Shown piece after piece: positions 28,446 to 38,896 of a DNA stretch of 64,000 nucleotides (the stretch's first letter is position 1; each line of letters opens with the position of its first letter). The DNA is from Thamnaconus septentrionalis (taxonomy: Eukaryota > Chordata > Actinopteri > Tetraodontiformes > Monacanthidae). The notes beneath the pieces are model-generated. The model had not been told where the DNA came from. It did not search any database and saw only the letters and a program-made list of their open reading frames with translations. The position numbers were made by a program, and so were the translations under genes. The stretch spans positions 13,028,489-13,092,488 of the forward strand of contig CM020515.1 of the NCBI GenBank assembly GCA_009823395.1, read 5' to 3'.

Positions 28446-29039
28446 CATGAAACTTTTAACCTTTGCAAAAGCGGCGCACTGTGTAATTTTCAAATGTTAT
28501 AAAATGGAAAAGTTGCTTCCACTGAGTCCGTTTTCCTCACCTGCCAGCTCTTGCACTCGGGTTTCCATAGGAGAGAGCGGAGGAATCCATATCGGTATTC
28601 CAGGTTTGACTTCAGATACAGGCAGAAAGTCTGAGTCACGCGGATGTTATAAAAGAAACCATTGTTTACCGGGAGCCTTTTTTAATAACGCTGTGTAAAG
28701 TTAGTCTAGTGGAGCGGTCGGGTGAAAAGAAAAGGCCCCTCTTGTTTTCTCTTTTTTCCAATATTTTCAATTTAATTTCTCAGCTGAAGCACGTCTGAAA
28801 ATATTAACGCACTCGGATGTCGCCGTGGGCCGTCCCTCCGGTCGCACATCTCTGATTCGTCCGTCCGTCAAGTGGCGTTTCCCCCCCATTGTGTCAAACT
28901 TTTTGGACGCACCGCAGCGCAATACTTGTTGCACAAAAAAAGAAACAGTGTGTCACCGCTGAATGGTTTTGATGGTTGTCTCCTCTCCCATGCGATCTTA
29001 TCTGACTCCTGTCTCCTTCCTGCCGTTTATCTTTTCCAG
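27694..29039. other. non-coding block
   Basis: Nothing recognised apart from the AT tract at 28.41 kb. The last 40 nt form a strong polypyrimidine tract with a CTGAC branch-point-like sequence leading into the candidate exon at 29040. Confidence 0.5.
28409..28442. repeat. (AT)17 microsatellite
   Basis: Perfect, self-complementary AT tract of 34 nt. Confidence 0.95.
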
Positions 29040-29097
29040 ATGATGCAAGGCGAGCCGGGCCTGACTGGTGGCGGCGTGACCCGCACAGATTCCTCAG
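29040..29097 (+). CDS. candidate 58-nt internal exon
   Basis: A long polypyrimidine tract ending CTTTTCCAG stands before 29040 and CAG|GTGAGA follows 29097; both splice sites are close to consensus and a CTGAC branch-point-like sequence lies about 30 nt upstream. Read from its first base the segment gives MMQGEPGLTGGGVTRTDSS without a stop; the +2 frame is also open, the +1 frame is closed. The length is not a multiple of three. I do not recognise the peptide. It could be a small coding exon, a non-coding-RNA exon, or a cryptic pair of sites. Confidence 0.3.
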
Positions 29098-29294
29098 GTG
29101 AGAATCACTGCACCGTGTTTGATTCTCACTTAGGTGACCTAGAGTGACAGTTCATGTCGAAAATGCCACCCATTTCCTGTTTGCAGTTCGATGGACTTTC
29201 TTGTGGCATTTCTGAATCCATATGTAACCATTCTGGAGTTTCACAGAGGGAGGAAAATAAAAACATTTGAAAATTACGGAAGCAATGTACTCAC

Positions 29295-29437
29295 CCATCC
29301 ATCCATCCATTTTCTACCACCACGTATCCTCCACTAAGGGCTTGTCAGTGGTTCTGGAGTCAATCCCAGCTGTCAGTCCATATTGAAGACGGGGTCTCAC
29401 CCTGGAAAAGTCGTCATTTCATCACAGTAGGGCTTCC
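29295..29437 (-). mobile_element. truncated copy of the teleost tRNA-SINE 3' region
   Basis: Starts with (CCAT)4 followed by TTTTCTACC, then AATCCCAGCTGTC, ACCCTGG and TTCATCACAG in the order expected for the reverse complement of the SINE at 38897-39273. The tRNA head (A and B boxes) is absent and the body is diverged, so this is an older, 5'-truncated insertion or only the tail domain shared with a partner LINE. Confidence 0.7.
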
Positions 29438-30145
29438 AGTCAGCCTGCTGTGCATATTTTTGCGCTTTGGAAGCAAGATAGTGGATGGTGAAAGACTCCA
29501 GTTTGACTCGAGAGCAGCAATGCTAAGGGCATGTTATATAAGAAAGATTATTAGGAGGCTGCAACAGCCAGACACTTGGAATACCATATAGCATATGGGC
29601 AGTATGGAGAAGAGGCCATTCTATTCACCTGTGAGCCTCCATTGGCACGGCAATGGGCAGAAACTTAGGCTTCGGGTGAACAAATTAGAAACAACTTGTC
29701 GGAGCAGAGTACCCGCAACACGAGTGGTAGCACACATGCTGCTGGCCCCCGTTTGGCTTTTTTTGTTGTTTTTTTGTTTCTCAAACTGCATTGTGAAACT
29801 CCAGTCATGACAGCGTGCTAAAGAATGCGGCGGCACAGAGATATCAGTTCAAACACGGCGTCTCCCGGCAGCCTTGGATCATTCGAGGGAAGCTGAATGA
29901 AGATATGCTTTGATGACCCACCGCAGAGTCAGCGGCCTTCAAAGGAAGCCGTTGACGGGCTTGCGCACGGCAGCCAGCAAGGGGGAATGTGAGCCACTGT
30001 GCGCGTGTACCTCCCAGGGTACCTGTGGCGCAAGAGGGGAGGGTCCCTGCCAGAGCTCAGACGCCGTCGACTTTGGCATCAGCGGTCGTCTTCTGCAAAT
30101 TTAAGACTCTGTTATCTGTCATAATCTCTGTGTAAATGAGGGGGA

Positions 30146-30195
<50 letters not shown>

Positions 30196-30640
30196 GGCGC
30201 GCTGCCAGCAGACAGGTACAGTAAATGTGCTGATGAGGGATGGTGATAAGGGCCGTCCTCAGCTGCAGCCCCGGGCACAGGCGGGCGTCCACGGGCAGGC
30301 CGAGGCTCACAGGCAGGTTGGGACGTGGCCGCGTGCGCTGACGCAGCTCCACGGGCTCCGCTGAAAAGGTGAAGGAAAGGAAAACGGGGTTGGGAAAAAA
30401 AAAACACAACTTCACCTTGCACCCCGGATGGAATGTTTCCTAAATCCTCTGGGATTTATTCAACGTATCCGTTTGGGAGGGAGCCCGTGAAAGGTGGAAT
30501 CTGCTTTGGCAGGCCATCAGGTGTGTTAGCGCTAGCCGCAACGGCAAAGTTCGAGGCCCCTGTTGGCGCGAGCATGTAACTTTAGCTGCTTATTAATCAT
30601 CCAAGTATGTTGAGTTCTTGTAATCATATAAATAAAGCAG
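29438..30640. other. non-coding block
   Basis: No recognisable content besides the GT tract at 30151. The stretch 30.2-30.36 kb is GC-rich. AT-rich sequence with TTATTAATCATC at about 30.59 kb leads into the phased homeodomain-site array. Confidence 0.5.
30151..30193. repeat. (GT)21 microsatellite
   Basis: Perfect GT tract of 43 nt. Confidence 0.96.
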
Positions 30641-30684
30641 ATTAATTCTTAATTAATTCTCGATTAATTCAGAGTAATTCTTAA
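30641..30684 (+). promoter_or_regulatory. four-unit 11-bp array of ATTAATTC homeodomain-type sites
   Basis: Four consecutive 11-nt units begin ATTAATTC, ATTAATTC, ATTAATTC and GTAATTC, with only the last two or three bases of each varying. TAATT is a homeodomain core and 11 bp is close to one helical turn, so identical sites would lie on the same face of DNA. A TTATTAATCATC about 50 bp upstream adds to the cluster. Alternatively this is just an AT-rich minisatellite. Confidence 0.4.
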
Positions 30685-33101
30685 ACGGTTACGAGAAAGG
30701 CAAAGATGCATCAAGGAAGTACGATGGAATCGTTTCTCCGCGATGTATTCAGCAGAAGCACGTTCTGAAAGAGCTCAGGAATGAGACCATGTCTCCGTCT
30801 GCGGGGCAGAACGTGACTCCTCGCAGGTAAACCTGCCGGCTGCAGACAGACAGGAAGTCAACGAATGGTTGAAGACTCGCTTCTCTTTGACACGTTGCTC
30901 CGTTCCCCCGCGCAGAGAACAGGTGGGACAGGCTCGCCCTGCTGCTCTGCTACCGTGATGAGGCAGTGTGTGTCTGTGTGTGTGTGTGTGTGCGTGTGCA
31001 TGCGTTTGTGTGTGGGCGTGAAGCAGAGTATAAGTCGTCGAGAGGCCACCAAGTTGCGTTACCTCATCTCAGATGTTCCTTCATTGTGAAAAAAAAGATG
31101 TCATCTTCTCGACTTCCTCTACACATTTATTATTGTTTGGAGTAGTAGTATAGATAAAAACTCATGTCAAGATAATTTGAGTGGATCATTGAGGCTGTTC
31201 TGCTTCTCCTTTGTGCGAGTTTTGAATCTCTCTTTTTTTCAGTGCGTAGGACGCTAAATCAGAGATCAATCACAGGGACTTTGTGTTCAGGGGATTAGCA
31301 ACATGTGTCACTGTTCAGTGTCAGTGCTTCTGACAGTGCTTTCTGGCACCAGCCTCTCGTTATTTATTTATTTATTGTTCCTGTATTATGTTCCTAGGAT
31401 GACACTAAATCCTGGCTTTGGACCGTGGCTGCGACTTCCCCCTCCGCAAGCAAATGTTCTTTCCCTGACTTGGCGCTCCAGCAGCTTGAGCTCCAGCCAC
31501 CTGGACCTGGAGAGGCTGTGATGTGACGTCACATCGGTGGATGGAAAGTCAGCTCCACAAAAAACACAAATTCATGGGAGTTTGCCGCCATGGATCAACG
31601 TGGCAAACTGATGTTTTTGCCCAAGTTGAACCTGGATTAATACTTCTCCCATAAAAGACATCTGTTTCTGATATTCAGCGTTTATTCCAATGCCTCTGTT
31701 GTGACATAAAACTTATTCTGGTTGTCAGTATCAACAATTAGATAATTAAATTCCGTCATTTTTTTCACCCTTACAGTTCTCTTCTACAGATCCAGTCTGG
31801 CTTGTTCTGTGTGTATTTCTCACGACTAGAAATGCTTCACTATCCTGTTTAGACACAGACGAGCCAATCATTTCGCTGCGGCGATTTGTTTGGTCTTATC
31901 TGTGCTGCCAAGGTTGAGATAAAATTGTACAAATCAACCAAATTACTTATTAATAATTGCTCCTTTGAACAGCACTGATACATTTCAGTTATTCAACCAT
32001 TAAAAAGTTTGTATGACTTGTAAATGTTTGTATTAAAATGCAGTCAATTTTCTTTTCTTAAAAGTATTGTTTTATTTATTCATTATTAATTTATTTATGT
32101 TTTATACAATTTTCCCATTTGTATCATTATAAAATAAATGTTTATTGAATTCCAACAGTTCAGTTTCTCCTTTGTTATTCATTTGCAGCTGTTGCGTTTT
32201 TATCAAAAGACAGTAACAGTCCAACGATGCCATGAAACATGCACGCCACTTGTCATAATGATCATGAGTCACAAAGTTGTAATGAAGCCACCGGTGATGA
32301 CGACACAAACATCATCAGGTACATGTTTCTGTTGCAGCACATGGATTTATTCTCAGTCGTCCTGTCTCCTGTCAAAATGTTTGATTGCTCATGTTTACTG
32401 TTTAGGTTATGAAAAATATGTTTTGTCATTACAACTGCAGATCTGACAGATGCTCACTAGTTCCTCCAACTGGTGCATTGTTTTTTCTACATAAGTAGTG
32501 TAAGAGTCTGCTATTGTCTATTATTCTAAGAAACTGTTTCATTTTCCTTTCTACTCTGGTGGAGGAAAAGCAAAGTCCCAAAATGCAAAATGTCAGCCGG
32601 TGACATTTAGCATTGTGATGATGTGCGAGCTGGTGGAAATCACTGGGTTTTATGTCCCTGATTGAGCGTCTGTCCGGAAGTGCTGTCGGTAACCAGACAG
32701 GGTCACATGCTCTGCCTAGAACTGTGGACGCGTACATGGAAAGTGTGTCACCGTCTGTGTTGAGCAGGGGAAAAAAAAATTGCTTGAAGGTCAACGACAT
32801 CAGGGTCGGGGGAGTTTTTCAGCAGGTTTGTTTGCAGGAATCCCCCCTTTAACTTCCATATCCTCACAGACCGACGCTGTGTTTCATTAGACTGACCAGC
32901 CGCCGGTCACTGTCACTTTCACCTCTAATACAGACTGCGGTCTGGCGGGGGAGGGTTCAGGGGTGGGGAGGCGGAGGCTACGCGGAAGGTTCGCTTATTG
33001 AGATGAAAACAACACTGGTCTGCATTCGACTCCGCAAAGACTCAAAACCTGTCCCGTAGAATTCTGACAAGTTGCTCAAAGAAGTCGTCGGGATCATATT
33101 T
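30685..33101. other. non-coding block
   Basis: Holds an imperfect GT tract (30966-31014), an AT-rich zone with TTATTAATAATT and TTATTAATTTATT at 31.94-32.10 kb, and otherwise unremarkable sequence. No frame resembles a known family. Confidence 0.5.
30966..31014. repeat. imperfect GT/TG tract
   Basis: GT-rich run with interruptions (TCT, GCG, CAT), about 49 nt. Confidence 0.8.
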
Positions 33102-33127
33102 AAAAAAAAAAAAAAAAGGGGGGGGGG
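33102..33127. repeat. A16 joined to G10
   Basis: Sixteen adenines are followed without a gap by ten guanines, giving a 26-nt pure purine tract on one strand. Confidence 0.9.
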
Positions 33128-34362
33128 TGGAGTGGGAGGTCGTCCCCCTCCCCCGCCCGGCTCCCCCCTCTCCCCACGCTCCCTGCACCCTGGAGTGCCA
33201 AGGCTGCGGCGCTGATGTTTTGGAAGTTGAGCTTTCATGACATCTTTATGGTCCCGCTCATGGTCAACAACATTAGCATGTCCACAATGGATTTGCCGCC
33301 TCCCACTCCCCTAGTTTTTCTCACACACACACACACACGCACATTTCGGGGAAGGGTGGGGGGGTTGACCTCTCGGCAGCTCTCAATTCACTGCACTTCT
33401 ATAGCCCTGAATGGAGCGGCTCAACAAAAGGTGACATAATTTTCTCAGGGTTTGATTAGCCCCGCCCCCTCCAGCCCCTCCATGCCACAGGATGACATCA
33501 TGCTGTCCCCCGCTCCCCACCACTGCCACCATATCGCAACCAGCAGCGACCTGCCCCCCGCTCCCACCATTTTTGCGGGATGCTGGGTTGCCGCGGCGAC
33601 AGAGTGGGAGCCCCGGGCTGCCGGGCCAGAAACTTTGGCACTACTTTGGGGCTCGGCTGGTTCCATAATGAGCTGGTGGCAAACAGTCCTCGGGGAGCGA
33701 TGGAAGGAGACGGCCAGAGGAGGGAATGGACGGGTGACGCTGTCTCTCTGCCAGGAGCTGGAATGGGGCAGCGCCGGAGGCGAGGCGAGGCGAGGGTCGG
33801 CTAAAAAAGCATGAAAGCCGCGAACTCCCAGTGTCAAACACGAGCCTCAATTTTTTTGGCCTGCTGCGCTTCCGCATTGCCCACCGTGCCAAGTTTTATT
33901 GTGTTTTACTTTCTCTCCCCCGGCGGGTTTTGAGGAAGTGGTGAGTACGTGCGCCGGAGGACGGAGACGAGACATTCGGGAAGGAGAACTGATCTCTGGT
34001 TGATGAAAATATGAAAGGTCACCCAGCTTAACAAAAATTTGCTTCAAAGTTTTCTCCAGAAATGAGGAAATTCCACCTCTATCTTCAGTCCACTTTTTGG
34101 AAAAAGGCAGTTCTTGGAATCTCGTTGCCTTTTTACGCCCCTTAGCAACATGTTGAAAGTTCAAACAAGTGTAAGAGTGTTTTTGCAGGTCGGGCCTCGT
34201 CTGTCTGCATCCATCTGACTCAATAGCAAAAGTACAATTGCGATTTGCAGGTGTTGCCATTGAATAGTGTGTATAAGTGCATACGCTGTAATTCTCGTAA
34301 AATCTCGTCCCACGAGACCCCACTTTGAGGAGGATATAGGTACAAAACACTTAATGTTTTGG
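33128..34362. other. non-coding block, GC-rich at 33.45-33.82 kb
   Basis: The segment at 33.24-33.29 kb carries an ACAATGG SOX-type site and AACATTAGCAT. A CpG-containing GC-rich patch follows at 33.45-33.82 kb. A 167-codon minus-strand frame (33847-34350) is open but I recognise no domain in it; part may belong to the neighbouring repeat. Confidence 0.45.
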
Positions 34363-34616
34363 AGCAGCTATTTGAAGTGAACTGGTCATGTGACCCCGTA
34401 CGTCATGTCCGGTGACGTGTAAATGCGAAAAAATTGTTTCTATGACGCTTTTGCGATATACCTCTATATCAATACGTCTGAAAAACCACCTCATGAGAGC
34501 GTAAAAACCATTTTGCCATATTTGAGAGGTTTTTCGAAGTTTAGTTGTTTCCATTACCAGTTTTTTATTGCGATATTTAGATTTTGTGCAATTCTATGAG
34601 TAATGGAAACGCAGCT
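34363..34616. mobile_element. MITE-like repeat with GTTTCCATTAC terminal hairpin
   Basis: Near the right end, GTTTCCATTAC (34547-34557) and its exact reverse complement GTAATGGAAAC (34600-34610) flank a 42-nt AT-rich loop containing GCGATATTTAGATTTTG. This hairpin followed by GCAGCT, and the upstream phrases GTCATGTGACC and GAAAAACCACCTCATGAG, recur in a dispersed non-autonomous repeat of teleosts as I remember it. The left boundary is approximate. No transposase is visible. Confidence 0.5.
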
Positions 34617-35559
34617 ATTATCAAGTGCTACGGCTCCAAAAGCAGGAAGTAGAGATGGGCTCCTAGTTTGGTGGATCATATAGAGAGGAGAACAGCACAG
34701 ACTGAGGGCGCTGTGACACCTACTTCTGCTCAGCAGTTTGGTATCGAATGGAACCACAAAGGTTCAGAAGGTCCTTGAGATTTTTTTTTGAATTCTGTCC
34801 TTCTTGGACTCCAGGAGGGAAAGCTTTCTTCCACTTCTTTTTCTTAATGGACTCAGAGTTTGAAAACTGGGCAGTCGCTACTGGGGTGTTCCTCTGTTCT
34901 CCTGCTGTATGACGTCAAGGGACGGACCCCCAGGGTTCTCCCACCGTGGAACCAGCCGCCTGGCTCGGCAACCTGTGACGCTCACCAATAAATGCCACTT
35001 CTTTGTCTTCTTCTTCTACTGCTGCTGCCCATCCAGGACTATTACTGCTGCGCCTGAGTAACGCACACATACAGTACAAATGGCCATTTCCAGTCGAAGT
35101 TGTCATTAATGAGGATCATTTGAAGTGAGGTTAACGTGCAGCGCCGAGCCAAACCCTGTTGGTTCCAGACGCTCCTTGCAGGCCTGCGTGCCTTTAAGTG
35201 CGCTCCAAGCCATTCGCTTAAATTGGGGTTGCATCTGAACGGCGAGGCGGGAAAAAAAAGGAGGGAAAAGAAAAACACACAATTACTTCTTGGTCTGGGG
35301 GAAAAGGCCCACAATTTACGTTGAACGTTACATGTTGCATTGAAAGAGCAGCGCGTGACGCATGTCAGTGGCCGTGCGAGGCAGACTGGATGGAAAAAAA
35401 GAGAAAGTTAAAAAAAAAAAAAAAGATGCTCCTCTCGTTGTTCTTCCCATGAAAGTTCTCCGTCCCGCTCGTGTTGTTTTTTCATGCCAAGCCTCTTGCC
35501 CACTTTAAAGTGCACCTCTCTTTGGATTTTACGCTCTCTCCGTTTTCCCTCCTCGCCGT
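34617..35559. other. non-coding block, regulatory-type motifs at 35.1-35.24 kb
   Basis: Mostly featureless. Between 35.10 and 35.24 kb sit a palindromic TCATTAATGA, the sequence TTTAAGTGCGCTCC and CGCTTAAATTGG, a motif-rich look compatible with a conserved enhancer. Confidence 0.4.
35103..35112. promoter_or_regulatory. TCATTAATGA palindromic homeodomain site
   Basis: Perfect 10-bp palindrome with two overlapping ATTA/TAAT cores, the arrangement bound by homeodomain dimers (paired-class P0-type spacing). Isolated motif evidence only. Confidence 0.25.
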
Positions 35560-36175
35560 TCGTTTTGTGGCGTGATGTGATTAACTGCGGTGCGGCCCCC
35601 CGACTCTCTCTTTGCCGGCTCTTGGATGAGACCCCGGCTGGGTCTCGCTCACCGCTGGCAGGCGCTGCCGGCCGGCCTGCGTGGGCTCCCGGAGGCCATG
35701 ACGTCATTCGCCCCTGGGCTCTGCCTGCCGAGCTGCAAACGGTGGGAAGCTCCCCCCCCCCCACCCTTCCCCTCTGTTTTTTCCACAATTGGCCTTTATT
35801 GCGGTAAGTCATTTTCCAACAGGTTTTCGCTCTCTAGCGCGTCGTGGGATTTACCTTTTGCCTTTGTGCAACCCTCAGTCGCGGCGAATGGAGAGCGACG
35901 CCGCGGTTTTAAATACTTACGGGGAAGCCGTTAAAGCCGCAGCGGCGTTTAATGGGACTTTTTCCCCTTTTTTTTTCTTTTTCTTTTTTAAATGGTGACG
36001 GCGCTGATTGGCAAGGTGACACGGATGGAGCGGCTGCATGGGAAAGCATCTCCGGGCCTGGCAGAGCACCTCTCACTCTCTCTCTCCAGCAGCGCCTCCC
36101 TCGCTCTTAATCCCCATTGAAGAAGGCGGAGGGGAGAGCGGGGAGGCAGGGACGGAGAGGGTGTGGGGGTGGGTG

Positions 36176-36217
36176 GATGAGGAGGAGGAGGAGGAGCAGG
36201 GGGAGGAGGAAGAGGGA
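36176..36217. repeat. (GGA)n purine repeat
   Basis: Imperfect GGA/GAG triplets over about 42 nt, giving poly-Glu in one frame and poly-Ser on the reverse. Confidence 0.85.
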
Positions 36218-36276
36218 GTGACAGAGCAGGCCAAAGGCTCCGCTGACATCCATGGGAATCCGCGGATCCATTCAGC

Positions 36277-36289
36277 GCTAATTATTAGC
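36277..36289. promoter_or_regulatory. GCTAATTATTAGC palindromic homeodomain site in a GC-rich setting
   Basis: Thirteen-base perfect palindrome around a central T, containing TAATTA and TAATTATTA. It sits in a short AT-rich island inside very GC-rich DNA and is followed by ATCAATG. Such AT islands inside CpG-rich DNA are often conserved factor sites. Confidence 0.3.
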
Positions 36290-37477
36290 ATCAATGCCGA
36301 GAGGCAGCGGCCGAGGCGAGGGGGCGGGGGCACCGGGGGTGTGGGAGAGTTTTTGGGGCGGGGTCTGATGGGATGGGGCAGGGTGAAGGGGGCTGCCTGG
36401 TGAGAGTTGAGGGTAGGTTTGCTTTCGCGTTGAAGATTTTGCTTTTATGAAAAACACGGTTTGAGAATCGTAATCAGCCCCCCGGCTTTATGATGTCATT
36501 AAGGGCACTGATACCTCCCCCAGACTGTGAGAACGTCATCACTTGTAGCAGGAGGTCAAAACTGAGTTGTTCGGCGGGAGGCTGCAAACAGAGGGTTAAC
36601 TGTGTTTAACATGTTTTGTTTGTTTCAAGATAATTAATTGTTCAGGGCTGAAAAACTTAAATCTTAGAAGTTGAAAACGATACGAGACCATTTAGCGTGA
36701 CCAAGCATCTTTTGACTGTTTCCCTTTCGTTTTTTTTCCATGGAGAACAAAATCACTACATGTATTTGAGCAGACAAAAGAGGAGAATATACATTTAATT
36801 CCAAATGTGTAACAAACACATGACCGGTGAAAATAACCTTCGGCTGAAGATGAGCAATGAGTCCGTCAGTTCCTCATACTTGGAAATAATAATACTTATT
36901 TAACTTTTGCCTCTTTTTCGAAACTTCCTGCTCCTGCCTGCGGGACCTTCTCAGGCCCAGCGGCTCCCTGTGGCCCCCACATCATACATCACGGCGACCA
37001 CCTCAAACATATTGAGCCTCTGCGGTCGGTCAGAATGTCACTCCCACTCCTGACTAAACAGCCAAAAACTGCCTGAGGGTGGGGGAAAAAAATTATGAGT
37101 AATGATTTCATTTTCCGTCTATAAAAATATCAAACCTCCCTCTTCAGTTCAGAGGCTGTGACCTTTCTGCCACTAGCAAAGAGGAAGGGACTGATTTAAA
37201 TGGAAGACGCTCAAGTTTCTAGAGGTGCATCTCCCCTCCCGGTCCCACCCCAAAACACCCTCCTCACCCTGACAGTGTTTCCTTTCTTTGTCGAGAAAAA
37301 AAAAAAGGAGAAGGCCAAGTCAAAAGGTCGGGTCAGCACTTGTCCAATTCGTTAGAAGGTCTCGTGCTCCTCTGGAATTTACCTTGGGAAACACAGACAC
37401 AGTCATCTCATGACGGCCCTGGTGAATTTAGACGGAGGGTGTCAGCCTGCCAGCTGCCGCCGTGAAGCTGTCACGAG

Positions 37478-37491
37478 CGGCCAGGTGGCGC
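37478..37491 (+). promoter_or_regulatory. CTCF-like site (CCAGGTGGCGC core)
   Basis: CGGCCAGGTGGCGC matches 12 of 14 positions of the degenerate CTCF core, including the most constrained AGGTGGCGC part, and is followed by TA as in many strong sites. Confidence 0.35.
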
Positions 37492-37767
37492 TAGGAGGAC
37501 AAAACTCAGATCCAAATCTCACTAAATCTGATTTTACAGATAATTACACCTTAATGAGAACGTGACCACACACCCAAAGCTCAACAGTGTGTGTAGTTGT
37601 TATTGTCGTCCCCGACGTGCTGTTTGGAAACACGTGATGTATCTTCTACGGCTGTAAGAGAGAAAGAAATATGAAGCACTAGGCACAGAGGTAACACACC
37701 CACCCATGTTCATTCTGAAGGTAAGCACAATAAAAGTTAACAGCCCCTCCCTCCCCTCCCCTATACT

Positions 37768-37787
37768 CCACCACCACCACCACCACC
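37768..37787. repeat. (CCA)6-7 triplet repeat
   Basis: Short CCA run preceded by a CCCTCC-rich stretch. Confidence 0.88.
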
Positions 37788-38066
37788 GCTCGTCCTCCAC
37801 TCCCACTTTGTGTTACATACTTTCATCACGCTGTCGCACCCATCGCTCATTCCGCCACCGCAGGAATCTTCTCTTCCAAGGAAGACGCGACCTCTCGAAC
37901 CTGGCCCGCACACAGTTCCTTTTTTTTTTTTTTTTTACACGCGGGTGCGTGAATTTTGCTTTAGTTGGCAGAGGAGGGCAAAAAAAACGAGACAAAGAGC
38001 GAGCGACTCGCGACATCTACCAAATCCCAGACGTGCACAGCATGGAACCAGGCCCCAGATAAGGCC

Positions 38067-38084
38067 ACCGGGGGGCCCCCCGGT
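38067..38084. repeat. 18-nt perfect GC palindrome
   Basis: ACCGGGGGGCCCCCCGGT is exactly its own reverse complement: G6 joined to C6 with CCGG-type shoulders. It lies in a CpG-rich patch. Confidence 0.9.
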
Positions 38085-38884
38085 CGATAGCCATCGGCTA
38101 GCAGGGCCCAGCGGGGCCTGTTTACACGGCCAGCGAGGCCCTCGAGCAACAAAGCGCATCGCAGGAGATTATTTTTATGTCGGGCAACTGTCAGACTGCC
38201 CATGTTTGCCGAAGGACCGAGCAGAGATACGGACGCTATCGCCGCCATCTCCTCCTCTCTCGTCTTGGCTGAGCTTTTTAGTGCACGCTTGTTTAAACAA
38301 GCCGAAGCACCTGAGCATGTAAACCACTGCGTGAAATGCTGCCTCGACTCCCGAGGCGATCGCTCAGCCTTTTTTTTTTTGAGATATTGACAATTTTTTT
38401 AAATTTTTTTATCTCGAAGCAGAGGATGATGTGCAGTCTTATCATCGAGCCTCAGAACTCACACGTGTTTTCATGAAACTGCCATTTTCCCCGCACTTCT
38501 CGGGTCAAAATCGCTTGTTTTTCACATTTAATCCGTCGAGGTGGATTTTTGGGGCGAGATGGGAAACTTAAAAAAATGACTGTGACAGTGTGATGAAGAA
38601 ACACACTGTTGGGGGGAAGTCGAGTGACTGTGACTCATCTAGTTTTCTTCTTCCTTGGAAGCCATTTGTTTTTTCGGTTTTCTTTCAGGCAAAGGTCAAT
38701 TACAGAAGGAAAGAGAAAGAAAAACTAGGAGGTCAATTTAATGTGTACACTACATATATTTGTCTCTAGTGTCTGTGCAAGAGCAACAATTGCACTGGTT
38801 GACTGCTGCTGTTTTCGATCTTGATATAATGGTACGTGCAATATAGTGAAACACAAGTGCTGTGATAATATAATTTGCATGAAC

Positions 38885-38896
38885 AAGATTATTTTT
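38885..38896 (+). repeat. 5' target-site duplication of the SINE
   Basis: AAGATTATTTTT, repeated exactly at 39274-39285 immediately after the SINE tail. Confidence 0.85.

Larger units (their letters stand above)
35560..36400. promoter_or_regulatory. GC- and CpG-rich block
   Basis: High G+C with frequent CpG at 35.57-35.76 kb and 35.87-35.95 kb, and G-rich sequence at 36.11-36.40 kb with several runs of three to five guanines that could form G-quadruplexes. It could be a CpG-island promoter or a GC-rich enhancer; no TATA box, initiator or coding exon was identified. Confidence 0.3.
36401..38884. other. non-coding block
   Basis: Contains a CTCF-like site (37478), a CCA triplet run (37768-37787), T17 at about 37920 and a CpG-rich patch at 37.84-38.26 kb with the 18-nt GC palindrome. 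Frames of 114-170 codons here run through the T and GC-rich stretches and look random. Confidence 0.45.
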
